Origin: Acidimicrobiales bacterium
GTDB lineage: Bacteria > Actinomycetota > Acidimicrobiia > Acidimicrobiales > AC-9
Assembly: GCA_036270875.1 (NCBI GenBank)
Contig: DATBBR010000064.1
Location: 1 to 47,945 of the forward strand
Length of the DNA stretch: 47,945 nt
Direction: 5' to 3'
Shown: piece after piece, positions 17,397-26,089 of the stretch
Position numbering within the stretch: the stretch's first letter is position 1
Layout of the letters: the number at the start of each line of letters is the position of its first letter
Program-made: the position numbers and the translations under genes
Notes under the pieces: generated by a model
Database searches by the model: none
What the model saw: only the letters and a program-made list of their open reading frames with translations
Told to the model about the DNA's origin: nothing

Positions 17397-17594
17397 GCCC
17401 GGCGCCGGCGAGCTATTCAACCTATCCTGCCGGGATGGCTCCGCCCGGCTGGGCGTCTTGACCGGGCGCGACGTTTGTTCACTCCGGCCAACTTCCCGCA
17501 AAGTACCCGGCCTCGCCCGCTCCGGTAACGCCCTGGTGACGGGCTGATCGGGCTGCCCGCCCTGCGCCGCCCCCTACTGAGCCTGCCCCGCGCC

Positions 17595-20500
17595 GTGCGG
17601 CCCGTGACAGACCTCGTCGGCCAGGCCGTCGACCTCGGTGCCCATCAGGTGGCCGCGGTGCGCCGGCAGCTCCATGGATCCGGCCGGGCGCACCGTCGCA
17701 GCTGGGTCGGCAACGGCCGGGCTCACATCGAGGTGCGGGCCGTCGACCGTTCCACTGGGCAGGCGCTGGCCCGTCGGATCGAGCACGATCTCGAGGCCAT
17801 AGGGGGTGTCGACTGGGCCACGGTCAACGCCGTGCTGGGTCGGGTCGTCGTCGCTTTCGACGAAGACGAGACCCCTTTCGACAGGCTGCTGGCCACGGTC
17901 GAGGCCGCCGAGATGGCCTGCGACGTGGCCCAGGAGCAGTTCCCGCGCGACCGCCCTCCGCTCCCTGGCGACTCGGAGCCCCTGCTCCGCAACCTCACCG
18001 CCCTCGGCGCCGACACGGTCGGGCTCGGCGTGAGCGTGTTCGGCCAGATCCTCCGGACAACTCCGATCCCAGGCGAGCTGGCCTCGGTCATCGCCCTGGC
18101 GGACAGCCAGCCGCGCGTCCGCCACCTCCTCGAGAGCCGCATCGGCTATCCCGCGACCGACCTGGGGTTCGCCCTGGCCAGCGCCCTCGCCCAGGCTCTC
18201 GGCCAGGGACCGCTGGGTCTCCTGGTGGACATGGGTCACCGGGCGAACCTCGTGGGAGAGATCCGGGCCCGCCAGCGAGCGTGGGACAGTCGAGAGCCGG
18301 AGCTCGTCGCCCAGAAGGGACGCCCACCCGTCCCGCCGATCGAGACACGAGGACGCCCCACCGCCCTGCCCAGAGGTCCGGTCGAGCGGCACGCCGATCG
18401 CGCGTCCCTGGCCGCCTTCGGCGTGTTCGGACTCTCGTTCGCGGCCACGAAGGACCCGCGGAGAGCGGCCAACACGTTGATGGCGGCGGCACCGAAGGCC
18501 GCCCGTCTCGGAAGGGAGGCGTTCGCCGCTCGGCTGGGGCGCGATCTGGCCAACCGTGACGTCATCGTCCTCAACCCTTCCGCCCTCCGCCATCTCGATC
18601 GCATCGACACGGTCATCGTCGACCGCTCGGCCGTCTGGGGCGAGCGGACCCTCGACCCACTCGCTGACGCCTTCGTCGCCCGCGTGCGCGACGCCGGCTA
18701 CAGCCTCGTCGTCTCCGGCGTCGACCGACAGGGTCGGCTCCGCCTCGGTGCCGAACGCTCCATTCCCGGGGGCGCCGAGCTGGCCGGCTCCATCCGCTCA
18801 CTGCAGCGTGAGGGTCGGGTCGTCGCCTGTGTCTCGGCCACCGCCGACGCCGCGCTGCGGGCCGCTGACTGCGGGATCGGCCTGACGAGGCCGTCCTCTC
18901 CCCCGCCGTGGGGCGCCGACCTGCTCTGCGGCCGGGGCCTAGAGGCGCCGTGTCGCATCGTCGAAGCCGCCGCTGCGGCGCGGCTCGCCAGCCGTCGTAG
19001 CACGCTCCTGGCCGCCGGCGGGTCGGCGATCGGTGCCGTCGGCGTCCTGCTCGGACCCGGTCGGGGCGCTGCACAGCGAGGCCTGCTCCCGGTCAACGCC
19101 GCTGCCCTCCTCGCCGAGGCGGCCGGGACCTGGTCGGCGGCCGAGGTGGCACGGCGGGCCCGCCCGGTGCCGAGCGGCCTGCCGGACTGGCACGCCATGG
19201 GGATCGAAGAGACCCTCACCGCCCTGGGGAGCTCCCGCACCGGTCTGACCAGGGCGGAGGCGGCGAAGCGGGCGGCAACCGCCGCCGACAACGCCGCCAT
19301 GCAGGGGTCGTCGAACCTGGCATCGGCCCTCGTGGCGGAGCTGGCCAACCCTCTCACTCCCCTGCTCGCCCTTGGCGCCGGGCTGTCTGCGGCCGTCGGG
19401 TCCGTCATGGACGCCGCGCTGGTGGGAAGCGTCGTCGCCATCAACGCCGGCATCAGTGCCGCCCAACGGCTGCGGACCGAGCACTCGCTGGAGGAGCTCA
19501 CCCGGACGACGGCGGTGAAGGCGACGGTGGCCCGAGGGGGAGATCTCGTCGAGGTGCCGGCCGACGTGCTCGTCGTCGGCGATGTGGTGCGGGTCACCGC
19601 GGGCGAGGTCGTCCCGGCCGACTGTCGGCTGCTCGAGGCGGCGTGGTGTGAGGTCGACGAGTCCAGCCTCACCGGCGAGTCGCAGCCCGTGGCCAAGGAC
19701 CCGGAGCCGGTTCCCGACGGCGCCGTGGCCGAGCGCCGCTCCATGTTGTACGCCGGCACCACGGTCGTCGCCGGCAGCGCCCTGGCCGTTGTGGTGGCCA
19801 CCGGGACGGCGACCGAGGCGGGTCGCAGCGTGGCGAGCGTCGGCGATCCTCCGCCCAGCGGCGTCGAGGCTCGCCTCCACGCGCTCACCATGGCCACCCT
19901 GCCCGTGACGCTCCTCAGCGGCGCTGCCGTCGGCACCATGGGCTTCCTCCGGCGCCGCCCCCTTCGTGAGTCGGTGGGATCGGGCGTGAGCCTCATGGTG
20001 GCGGCCGTACCCGAGGGATTACCGCTGCTCGCCAGCGTGGCCCAGCAGTCAGCCGCCCACCGTCTCTCCCAGCACGAGGCGCTCGTTCGCAATCCGCGCA
20101 CCATCGAGGCTCTCGGCCGGGTCGACCTTCTCTGCTTTGACAAGACCGGCACCCTGACCGAGGGCAGGATCGGCTTGCAGCGAGTCTCCGACGGCATCGT
20201 CGACGAGGCCGTGGACGCCCTCGGACCCGGCCGCAGGGCGGTGCTGGCGGCGGCGCTGCGAGCCAGCCCACGCCCAGGAGACGGCGAGGTGCTCACTCAC
20301 GCCACCGATCGGGCAGTGGTCGACGGTGCCGCCGCGGTCGGCGTCGCCGCTGGCGACGGCCTGGGCGGCTGGGAACCGGAAGGTGAGCTGGCGTTCGAGC
20401 CCGGCCGGGGCTTTCACGCCGTCCTGGGTCGAGCCCCGGACGGTTTCCGGATCGCGATCAAGGGTGCCCCGGAGTCGGTGCTGGCGCGCTGCAGCGCCTA

Positions 20501-21854
20501 CCGAGGCCCGGGTGGCGGTCGTCAGCCGCTCGACCGGCGCACTCGGAAGCGGCTCGATGCCGAGGTCGAGCGGCTCGCCCAGCAAGGCCTGCGGGTGCTC
20601 GCGGTCGGGGAGCGACGCTCGACTGGTGCCGACGAGCTCGAGGAGGACCAGCTGCGCGACTTCGAGCTGCTGGGCTTCGTCGCCCTGGCGGACCTCGTCC
20701 GCTCGACGGCCGCCGCCGCCGTTCGCACCCTCCGTCGCGCCGGTGTCGATGTGGCCATGATCACGGGGGACCATCCGAGCACCGCCGAAGCCATCGCCTC
20801 CGAGCTGGGCATCCTCAACGGCGGACGCGTCCTCACCGGACCCGACCTCGAACGGCACGGCGAGGCCGAGCTGGATGGCGCAATCTCCGACGCGACCGTG
20901 TTCGCCCGTGTGACCCCGGCCGACAAGGTGCGCATCGTCGAGGCCTTCCAGCGGACGGGGCGCGTGGTGGCGATGACGGGCGACGGTGCCAACGACGCCC
21001 CGGCCATCCGGCTCGCCAACGCGGGGATCGCCCTCGGCCGACGGGGCACCCCCGCCGCCCGGGCCGCGGCCGACCTCGTCGTGACCGACGACCGCATCGA
21101 GACGATCATCGACGCCATCGTCGAGGGCCGGGCCATGTGGGCCAGGGTGCGGGACGCCCTGGCAATACTCGTCGGCGGCAACCTCGGCGAGGTGGCCTTC
21201 ACCCTGGCCGGGACTGCGATCGCCGGGCGATCCCCCCTCAACGCCCGCCAGCTGCTGCTCGTCAACCTGCTCACCGACATGGTGCCGGCGATGGCCATCG
21301 CCCTCCAGCCTCCGGAGAAGACCTCGCCCGAGGCCCTCCTGCACGAGGGACCCGAGGCGTCCCTCGGCGCAGCCCTCACCCGCCAGATCGCGCTGCGGGC
21401 GGCCACGACGGCGGGCGGGGCCACCGCCGCCTGGCTGGTGGCCAGCGGCACCGGCCGCCCGACCAGGGCCCGGACCGTCGGCCTGGTCGCCGTCGTCGGC
21501 ACCCAGATGGGTCAGACCATCGTGGCCGGCAGGCGCAGCCCGGCCGTCATCGCCTCGGCCCTGGCCTCGGCCGGGCTGCTCGTGCCCATCATCCAGGTCC
21601 CGCCCCTCAGTCGGTTCTTCGGGTGCACTCCTCTCGGGCCCGTCGGCTGGACCACCGCCGTCGTCTCGGCGTCGGCTGCAACGGGGGCGTCCATCGCCGT
21701 GCCGTGGGCGGCGTCGCGGGTGTTGGGAAGCCGGTCCCGCCCGGCGTCGAATCCTCGGGCCGATCAAGAGTCGGAGGGTGATCACGGCCCAGGCGACGAA
21801 CAAGAGGTCACCAGTCGTCGCCGCAGCGCGTCGCCCTCGTCGGCGTCAGGGTGA
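17595..21854 (+). CDS. giant P-type ATPase with an N-terminal pseudo-pump half (CtpI-like)
   Basis: 1419 residues, nearly twice a normal P-type ATPase. Residues about 38-110 resemble a heavy-metal-associated domain without its CxxC. Residues about 120-520 resemble a second, decayed pump: where a working one has DKTGT, this reads VIVDRSAVWGERT (Asp343), with no TGES or GDGxND. From about 540 the C-terminal half is complete: TGES 693-696, PEGLP 806-810 in TM4, DKTGT with Asp849, KGAPE from Lys956, MITGDHPSTA, and GDGANDAP 1129-1136, then the last membrane helices. PEGLP in TM4 points to type II (Ca/Mg-like) ions, not Cu/Zn. M. tuberculosis CtpI is a comparably long relative. GTG 17604 is an alternative start. 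Confidence 0.92.
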   Translation: MRPVTDLVGQAVDLGAHQVAAVRRQLHGSGRAHRRSWVGNGRAHIEVRAVDRSTGQALARRIEHDLEAIGGVDWATVNAVLGRVVVAFDEDETPFDRLLATVEAAEMACDVAQEQFPRDRPPLPGDSEPLLRNLTALGADTVGLGVSVFGQILRTTPIPGELASVIALADSQPRVRHLLESRIGYPATDLGFALASALAQALGQGPLGLLVDMGHRANLVGEIRARQRAWDSREPELVAQKGRPPVPPIETRGRPTALPRGPVERHADRASLAAFGVFGLSFAATKDPRRAANTLMAAAPKAARLGREAFAARLGRDLANRDVIVLNPSALRHLDRIDTVIVDRSAVWGERTLDPLADAFVARVRDAGYSLVVSGVDRQGRLRLGAERSIPGGAELAGSIRSLQREGRVVACVSATADAALRAADCGIGLTRPSSPPPWGADLLCGRGLEAPCRIVEAAAAARLASRRSTLLAAGGSAIGAVGVLLGPGRGAAQRGLLPVNAAALLAEAAGTWSAAEVARRARPVPSGLPDWHAMGIEETLTALGSSRTGLTRAEAAKRAATAADNAAMQGSSNLASALVAELANPLTPLLALGAGLSAAVGSVMDAALVGSVVAINAGISAAQRLRTEHSLEELTRTTAVKATVARGGDLVEVPADVLVVGDVVRVTAGEVVPADCRLLEAAWCEVDESSLTGESQPVAKDPEPVPDGAVAERRSMLYAGTTVVAGSALAVVVATGTATEAGRSVASVGDPPPSGVEARLHALTMATLPVTLLSGAAVGTMGFLRRRPLRESVGSGVSLMVAAVPEGLPLLASVAQQSAAHRLSQHEALVRNPRTIEALGRVDLLCFDKTGTLTEGRIGLQRVSDGIVDEAVDALGPGRRAVLAAALRASPRPGDGEVLTHATDRAVVDGAAAVGVAAGDGLGGWEPEGELAFEPGRGFHAVLGRAPDGFRIAIKGAPESVLARCSAYRGPGGGRQPLDRRTRKRLDAEVERLAQQGLRVLAVGERRSTGADELEEDQLRDFELLGFVALADLVRSTAAAAVRTLRRAGVDVAMITGDHPSTAEAIASELGILNGGRVLTGPDLERHGEAELDGAISDATVFARVTPADKVRIVEAFQRTGRVVAMTGDGANDAPAIRLANAGIALGRRGTPAARAAADLVVTDDRIETIIDAIVEGRAMWARVRDALAILVGGNLGEVAFTLAGTAIAGRSPLNARQLLLVNLLTDMVPAMAIALQPPEKTSPEALLHEGPEASLGAALTRQIALRAATTAGGATAAWLVASGTGRPTRARTVGLVAVVGTQMGQTIVAGRRSPAVIASALASAGLLVPIIQVPPLSRFFGCTPLGPVGWTTAVVSASAATGASIAVPWAASRVLGSRSRPASNPRADQESEGDHGPGDEQEVTSRRRSASPSSASG

Positions 21855-21870
21855 GCTGCGCCTCACCCTG
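21847..21870 (+). other. perfect hairpin across the P-type ATPase stop codon
   Basis: CAGGGTGAG (21847-21855), loop CTGCGC, CTCACCCTG (21862-21870): a 9-bp perfect stem that includes the TGA stop at 21852-21854. No U-tract follows (AAGAGGG), so it may be a processing or stability element at the mRNA end, or the first stem of the structured RNA that follows. Confidence 0.5.
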
Positions 21871-22060
21871 AAGAGGGAGCGCCAGACCCGTTCCGGTAGT
21901 TCCGCGATCGTTTCCCACTCGCTTGTTTGATCGCTGGTGGCCTTGGGTACTGGTCGTTGCCGGGAACCAGTGCCCGCCAAGCTGGTTCCGTAGAGCGCCA
22001 GGATCCGCCGCCTGGTTCGCTCCGCCAGCGGCGCCCTTTCGGGCGCCGTTGGTGTTTTTA
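21871..22060 (+). ncRNA. candidate structured small RNA ending in an intrinsic terminator
   Basis: About 190 bases with no plausible gene but serial perfect stems on the plus strand: GCGATC/GATCGC (21904-21909 with 21929-21934), GGAACCAG/CTGGTTCC (21963-21970 with 21982-21989), CCAGG/CCTGG (21998-22002 with 22011-22015), and the terminator at 22029. A competing stem, ACTGGT (21949-21954) with ACCAGT (21966-21971), shares bases with the second, so two folds are mutually exclusive. It could be a small RNA, a 3' UTR of the ATPase mRNA, or a processed product. I do not recognise a known RNA family; a tRNA cloverleaf does not fit. Confidence 0.4.
22029..22060 (+). terminator. intrinsic (Rho-independent) terminator
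   Basis: CGGCGCCC (22029-22036), loop TTTC, GGGCGCCG (22041-22048), then a T-rich tract TTGGTGTTTTT: a textbook plus-strand terminator. It sits 175 bp after the P-type ATPase stop and ends either that mRNA or a small RNA. A separate 7-bp hairpin, CCGGTTC/GAACCGG (22066-22072 with 22078-22084), follows and may serve the opposing minus-strand gene. Confidence 0.85.
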
Positions 22061-22131
22061 CGGGCCCGGTTCATCCGGAACCGGCATCGGCTGTGGTGAA
22101 CCCAGGGGCTCTCGGCGCCGACGTGTCCTGG

Positions 22132-22797
22132 TTACGACCCGATCGTCACCAGGTCGGCCATGACGAACACCTCTCCGGCTGGCGTCCCGAACACGACGAC
22201 GGGGCCTGTGAGGCCGAAGGTCATCCGGTCCAGCACGACGCTCCCCACCAGGATCTGGCGTCGCAGCGCCTGCACCCAGTACGACCCCGACGAGCCTCGG
22301 CAACACAGGACCACCGTGGTCCCGTCGGCGAACCGCACCCGCAGCGTCTCGGCCCTGTGCCCGGCGCCGGTCGAGCAGACCTCGTGGACCGGCACGGCCG
22401 AGCTCCGCAGCCTCGCCGCCGCCGCCGAGGCCAGCGCTCGCAGGTGGTCCAGCTCCTCGCTGTGGGCCTCGGCGAAGGCAGCTTCGAGCTCTCGGCGCTC
22501 CTCGGACGAGAACAGCCGGTCGAAGTCGCTCTGCGGTTCGCCCCCATCACCCAGCTGCGCAGCCCCGTCCGAGTCGGGGTCCCGGCGGGTGCGGCGGCCC
22601 TGACGCGTGCGGCCGCCTCCGCTGCCGCCGCGGACCTTGGGCTCGACGGTCCCGCCCTCCGGCAGGCCGCGACCCAACCTCCACTCGGTGAGCACTCCGG
22701 GCAGCGCGAGCCCGGCCAACAGGCCGACCACTACCACCAGCATCACCAGCCTGACCAAGGTGCTCACTGGCGATCGCACTCCCCAGATCAGTGTCAC
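22132..22797 (-). CDS. hypothetical single-span membrane protein
   Basis: A 221-residue protein with one hydrophobic segment near the N-terminus (about 13-37, LVRLVMLVVVVGLLAGLAL). A Gly/Arg-rich linker (about 42-75) and an acidic helical stretch (SSEERRELEAAFAEAHSEELDH) follow. The C-terminal domain has alternating beta-like sequence and two cysteine spots (VHEVCSTG, VVLCCRG). I recognise no family. It converges with the plus-strand RNA/terminator region and starts 70 bp beyond the acyl-CoA dehydrogenase stop at 22868 on the same strand. Confidence 0.65.
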   Translation of the reverse strand: MTLIWGVRSPVSTLVRLVMLVVVVGLLAGLALPGVLTEWRLGRGLPEGGTVEPKVRGGSGGGRTRQGRRTRRDPDSDGAAQLGDGGEPQSDFDRLFSSEERRELEAAFAEAHSEELDHLRALASAAAARLRSSAVPVHEVCSTGAGHRAETLRVRFADGTTVVLCCRGSSGSYWVQALRRQILVGSVVLDRMTFGLTGPVVVFGTPAGEVFVMADLVTIGS

Positions 22798-22867
22798 AAC
22801 AGCCCGATCTCCGGTGCTTACCCTCAGAGCGCGAACGACAACCGGGTTGCGCCCGGCCCAAGCGCCG

Positions 22868-23920
22868 TTAGACGACGCTCCCCCCGGACTCGACCCGGGT
22901 CCGCAGCAACCGGGCGAGCCGTTCGCGGTGCAAGGCGGCGTCGCCGAAGCTGACCTGGTCGAGCTGGGCGCGTTTCAGGAAGAGGTGCAGGTCGTGCTCC
23001 CACGTGAAGCCGATCCCACCGTGCACCTGGAGGCAGGACGCCATCACCCTCGTCGCGGCGTCGGAACACCAGACCTTTGCCGCCGAGGCAGCGACGGCGG
23101 CGTCGGGATCATCGGCGGAGATGCACCACGCGGCGTGGTAGACGCTCGAGCGCATGCCCTCGACGTCGACCAGCATGTCGGCGCAGCGATGCTTGACGGC
23201 CTGGAAGCTGCCGATGGGTCGGCCGAACTGGACCCGGTCCTTGGCGTGCTCGACGGCCATCTCCAAGGCCCTACCTGCACCCCCAAGCATCTCCGCTGCG
23301 TGGGCGGTTGCCCCGCGGTCGATCATCGCCTCCACCGCATCGGGTCCTCCGAGCCGGACCGGCGACAAGCCCTCCAGCTCGACCCAACCCAGCTCCCTGG
23401 TGAGGTCCATGGCCGGCTGGCGTGGGGGGCGCCGGTCGGCGGGAACCTCGGCGCCAACAAGGGCAGGAACGCCGTCGTCGTCCTCCCCGCAGGCCACGAT
23501 CACGTCCGCCGATGGCGCGAAGAGCGCCGGGGCGAGCGGGTCCCAGACGACGGCGGCGATCGCCTCGCCGCTCACCAGCGCCTCCACCCAGGGCTCGGCC
23601 CACGCGACACCAGAGGCCGCGGCCCGGGCGAGGGCACCGACGGCGAGCAGGCTCGAAAGGAACGGCGCCGGCGCCACGTGCCGGCCGACCTCCTCCAGGA
23701 GGACGGCGGCCTCGACGGGTCCTAGCCCGAGGCCCCCCTGGACCTCGGGCACCTCGACGCCCATCCAGCCCTGGACGGCCATCGCCTTCCACAGCCCGTC
23801 GTCGAACCCACCGCCCCGGTCGACCACCGACCTGACCCGAAGCGGCGACGACAGGTCGTCGAGCAGCCCCCGAGCGGCCTCACGCAGCGCGAGCTGATCC
23901 TCCGACAGCTCGAAGTCCAT
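22868..23920 (-). CDS. acyl-CoA dehydrogenase, shorter subunit of a divergent pair
   Basis: A 350-residue acyl-CoA dehydrogenase. ATG 23920 (MDFELSEDQLALREAARGLL) is the family's usual start; the frame is open to 23956. It lacks the classic TEPxAGSD signature and has a weak middle domain. The C-terminal part is good: RVQFGRPIGSFQAVKHRCADM, then QVHGGIGFTWEHDLHLFLKRA. This pattern is that of the smaller member of the alpha2beta2 heterotetrameric dehydrogenases of steroid side-chain oxidation (ChsE types: FadE26/27, FadE28/29). Its probable partner is the divergent gene at 24024, 103 bp away. Pairing and substrate are inferred. Confidence 0.92.
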   Translation of the reverse strand: MDFELSEDQLALREAARGLLDDLSSPLRVRSVVDRGGGFDDGLWKAMAVQGWMGVEVPEVQGGLGLGPVEAAVLLEEVGRHVAPAPFLSSLLAVGALARAAASGVAWAEPWVEALVSGEAIAAVVWDPLAPALFAPSADVIVACGEDDDGVPALVGAEVPADRRPPRQPAMDLTRELGWVELEGLSPVRLGGPDAVEAMIDRGATAHAAEMLGGAGRALEMAVEHAKDRVQFGRPIGSFQAVKHRCADMLVDVEGMRSSVYHAAWCISADDPDAAVAASAAKVWCSDAATRVMASCLQVHGGIGFTWEHDLHLFLKRAQLDQVSFGDAALHRERLARLLRTRVESGGSVV

Positions 23921-23945
23921 GGCCAGAGTGTCGAGGGTCACGGAC

Positions 23946-23995
23946 CGGGCCGTCAACGTGACGGCCGGCGGCGGGCCGTCAACGGGCCCGCCGCC
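23946..23995. promoter_or_regulatory. repeats in the divergent acyl-CoA dehydrogenase promoter
   Basis: Two identical 13-mers CGGGCCGTCAACG (23946-23958 and 23972-23984) lie 26 bp apart. The second is embedded in an inverted repeat GGCGGCGGGCC (23967-23977) / GGCCCGCCGCC (23985-23995). The palindrome CCGTCA-ACG-TGACGG (23951-23965) is also present. A -10-like TACCAT (24009-24014) sits 9 bp before GTG 24024. Multiple regulator sites are likely; they differ from the TGAC-N6-GTCA site seen further right. Confidence 0.5.
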
Positions 23996-24023
23996 ACACC
24001 CCCTCGCCTACCATCGGCCCTCA

Positions 24024-25208
24024 GTGGACCTGTCCCCCACCCCCTCCGAGGAGGAGTTCCGCGGCGAGATGCGGGAGTGGCTGCACGGCCATCTCCCGTG
24101 GGAGTACGGCACGGGCCTGCCGCCCCGTTTCCAGGACCTGGCCGAGGAGGTGGCCTTCCTGCGGCGGTGGCAGGCGAGCCTCGCCGCGGGCCGGTGGATC
24201 GGCGTCTCCTGGCCGGCGGAGTTCGGCGGGCGGGGAACGGGGCCGGCCGAGCACTACATCGTGCAGGAGGAGCTGGCGCGGGCCCGAGCGCCCGAGCTCG
24301 TGGGCCGCATCGGGATCAACCTGGTGGGCCCCACCCTTCTCGCCCACGGCAGCCCTGAGCAACGGCGACGCTGGCTGGCCCGGATCCTCACGGCCGAGGA
24401 GCTGTGGTGCCAGCTCTTCAGCGAGCCCGGGGCGGGCAGCGACCTGGCGTCGCTGTCGACCCGCGCCGAGCGCGCCGAGGGCGGCTGGTTGCTGACCGGC
24501 GAGAAGGTGTGGACCTCCTACGCCCAGTTCGCCGACTGGGGCGTGTGCCTGGCTCGCACTGACGCGTCGGCACCCAAGCACCGGGGCATCTCCTACCTGG
24601 TGGTCGACATGCGGGCGCCGGGGGTCGAGGTGACACCCCTCGTGCAGCTGACGGGGGAAGCCGAGTTCAACCAGGTGTTCCTGAACGACGTCTTCGTCCC
24701 CGAGGCCCAGCTGATCGGCGAGGAGAACCGGGGTTGGCAGGTGGCGAGCTCCACCTTGTCCCACGAGCGTGGGACCAGCCCCCGCCAGCTCGTGATCCAC
24801 ACCCAGCTGCTGGCCGAGCTCCTCCGCCTGGCAGCCGAGTCGGGGGCGTACGACGACCCGCGGATACGCCCGCGCCTGGCGCAGGCGTTCGTCGAGCTGC
24901 GCCTCTTCAGGCTCCACAACTGGCGCACGCTGTCGCGACTGGAGAAGGGACTCGACCCTGGGCCCGAGGGCAGCCTGCTCAAGCTGTACTGGAGCGAGAT
25001 GAGCCAGCGCCTGCACGACCTCGCCATGGCCGTCCTCGGCCCGGCCTCCTCATTGGCCCGCGGTGCCCGGGACAATCCGGGAGATGGGAGCTGGCAGCGC
25101 TCGTGGCTCTATTACCACGCGGCATCCATCTTCGCCGGCACCAACGAGATCCAGCGCAACATCATCGCCGAGCGCGTCCTCGGCCTGCCGAGGGAGCCGG
25201 TGGCCTGA
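24024..25208 (+). CDS. acyl-CoA dehydrogenase, longer subunit of a divergent pair
   Basis: 394 residues from GTG 24024 (MDLSPTPSEEEFRGEMREWL); the frame is open further upstream but that sequence is non-conserved and crosses the promoter repeats. It has the signature QLFSEPGAGSDLASLSTRAE, then GEKVWTSYAQFADWG, and ends with AGTNEIQRNIIAERVLGLPR as in FAD-binding acyl-CoA dehydrogenases. A -10-like TACCAT 9 bp upstream and no ribosome site suggest a leaderless mRNA. It heads an operon with the enoyl-CoA hydratase (25241) and the CaiB/BaiF gene (26089), and is probably a heterotetramer partner of the divergent gene at 22868-23920. Confidence 0.94.
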   Translation: MDLSPTPSEEEFRGEMREWLHGHLPWEYGTGLPPRFQDLAEEVAFLRRWQASLAAGRWIGVSWPAEFGGRGTGPAEHYIVQEELARARAPELVGRIGINLVGPTLLAHGSPEQRRRWLARILTAEELWCQLFSEPGAGSDLASLSTRAERAEGGWLLTGEKVWTSYAQFADWGVCLARTDASAPKHRGISYLVVDMRAPGVEVTPLVQLTGEAEFNQVFLNDVFVPEAQLIGEENRGWQVASSTLSHERGTSPRQLVIHTQLLAELLRLAAESGAYDDPRIRPRLAQAFVELRLFRLHNWRTLSRLEKGLDPGPEGSLLKLYWSEMSQRLHDLAMAVLGPASSLARGARDNPGDGSWQRSWLYYHAASIFAGTNEIQRNIIAERVLGLPREPVA

Positions 25209-25240
25209 GTCGTGCGCAGCCCTTGAGAAGGAGGTACGAC

Positions 25241-26089
25241 ATGGACCTGGCTACGGTCCTCTACGAGGTCGACGGACCGGTGGCGACCATCACCATGAAC
25301 CGGCCCGAGGTGGCCAACGCCCAGGACACCGCGCTCATCGACGACCTGGACGCCGCCTTCGACGCCGCCGACGCCGACGACGCGGTGCGCGTCGTGATCC
25401 TCGCCGGCGCCGGGCGCCACTTCTCGTCCGGCCACGACCTCAAGGCGCTGGTAGGGCAGAGCGAGCCCGACGAGTGGGTGCGGATGCGGGAGACCCCCGA
25501 AGGAAAGCGCCGCCACGAGCAGGTCATGTACTTCGACCGGTGCGTGAAGATCTACCACTTCCGCAAGCCGACGATCGCCGCGGTGCATGGCAGCTGCATC
25601 GCCGCCGGCATGATGCTGGCCTCGATGTGCGACATCATCGTCGCGGCCGAGGACTCCGTGTTCCAGAACCCCGTCCTGCGCATGACGGGCGCGGGCGTCG
25701 AGCTCCTCGTCGAGCCGTGGGAGCTCGGCATCCGCAAGGCGAAGGAGTTCCTCCTCACCGGAGACCCGATCGACGCATCCGAGGCCTGGCGACTGGGGAT
25801 GGTCAACCGGGTCGTGGCGAACGACAGGCTCATGGAGGCAACCAGGGAGATGGCCGACAAGATCGCGCTCGTCCCCCCCGTGACCGCTCAGGTGGTGAAG
25901 GACTCGATCAACCACACCTTCGAGCTCATGGGCAAGGAGCAGGCCTGGAAGTACCACTTCATCGCCCATCACTGGATGCACAACACGGCGACGGCGCAGG
26001 GCGCCCTCGCCCAGCGCCAGACCAAGGCCTCGATGAAGGACGTGTTCGCCGACCGCGACCGGGGCGACGTGCCCACGTCGGGCCAGTAG
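25241..26089 (+). CDS. enoyl-CoA hydratase/isomerase (crotonase family)
   Basis: A crotonase-fold protein of 282 residues beginning at ATG 25241 behind AAGGAGG. The oxyanion-hole segments are SSGHDLKAL (about 64-72) and HGSCIAAGMMLASMCDI (about 113-129). In place of the usual Glu pair of hydratases the region reads RMTGAGVELLVEPWELG, so hydratase versus isomerase or other crotonase chemistry cannot be decided. It has an extended C-terminus (KYHFIAHHWMHNTATAQGAL). It lies between the acyl-CoA dehydrogenase (32-bp gap) and the CaiB/BaiF gene (stop and start share one base), so all three are one operon. Confidence 0.93.
   Translation: MDLATVLYEVDGPVATITMNRPEVANAQDTALIDDLDAAFDAADADDAVRVVILAGAGRHFSSGHDLKALVGQSEPDEWVRMRETPEGKRRHEQVMYFDRCVKIYHFRKPTIAAVHGSCIAAGMMLASMCDIIVAAEDSVFQNPVLRMTGAGVELLVEPWELGIRKAKEFLLTGDPIDASEAWRLGMVNRVVANDRLMEATREMADKIALVPPVTAQVVKDSINHTFELMGKEQAWKYHFIAHHWMHNTATAQGALAQRQTKASMKDVFADRDRGDVPTSGQ

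Noticed and set aside
21871-22060. tRNA or known structural RNA after the P-type ATPase
   Set aside because: GGTTCGCTCC looks like a T arm, but no acceptor stem, anticodon arm or D arm fits around it, and the interval is too short for RNase P RNA or tmRNA.
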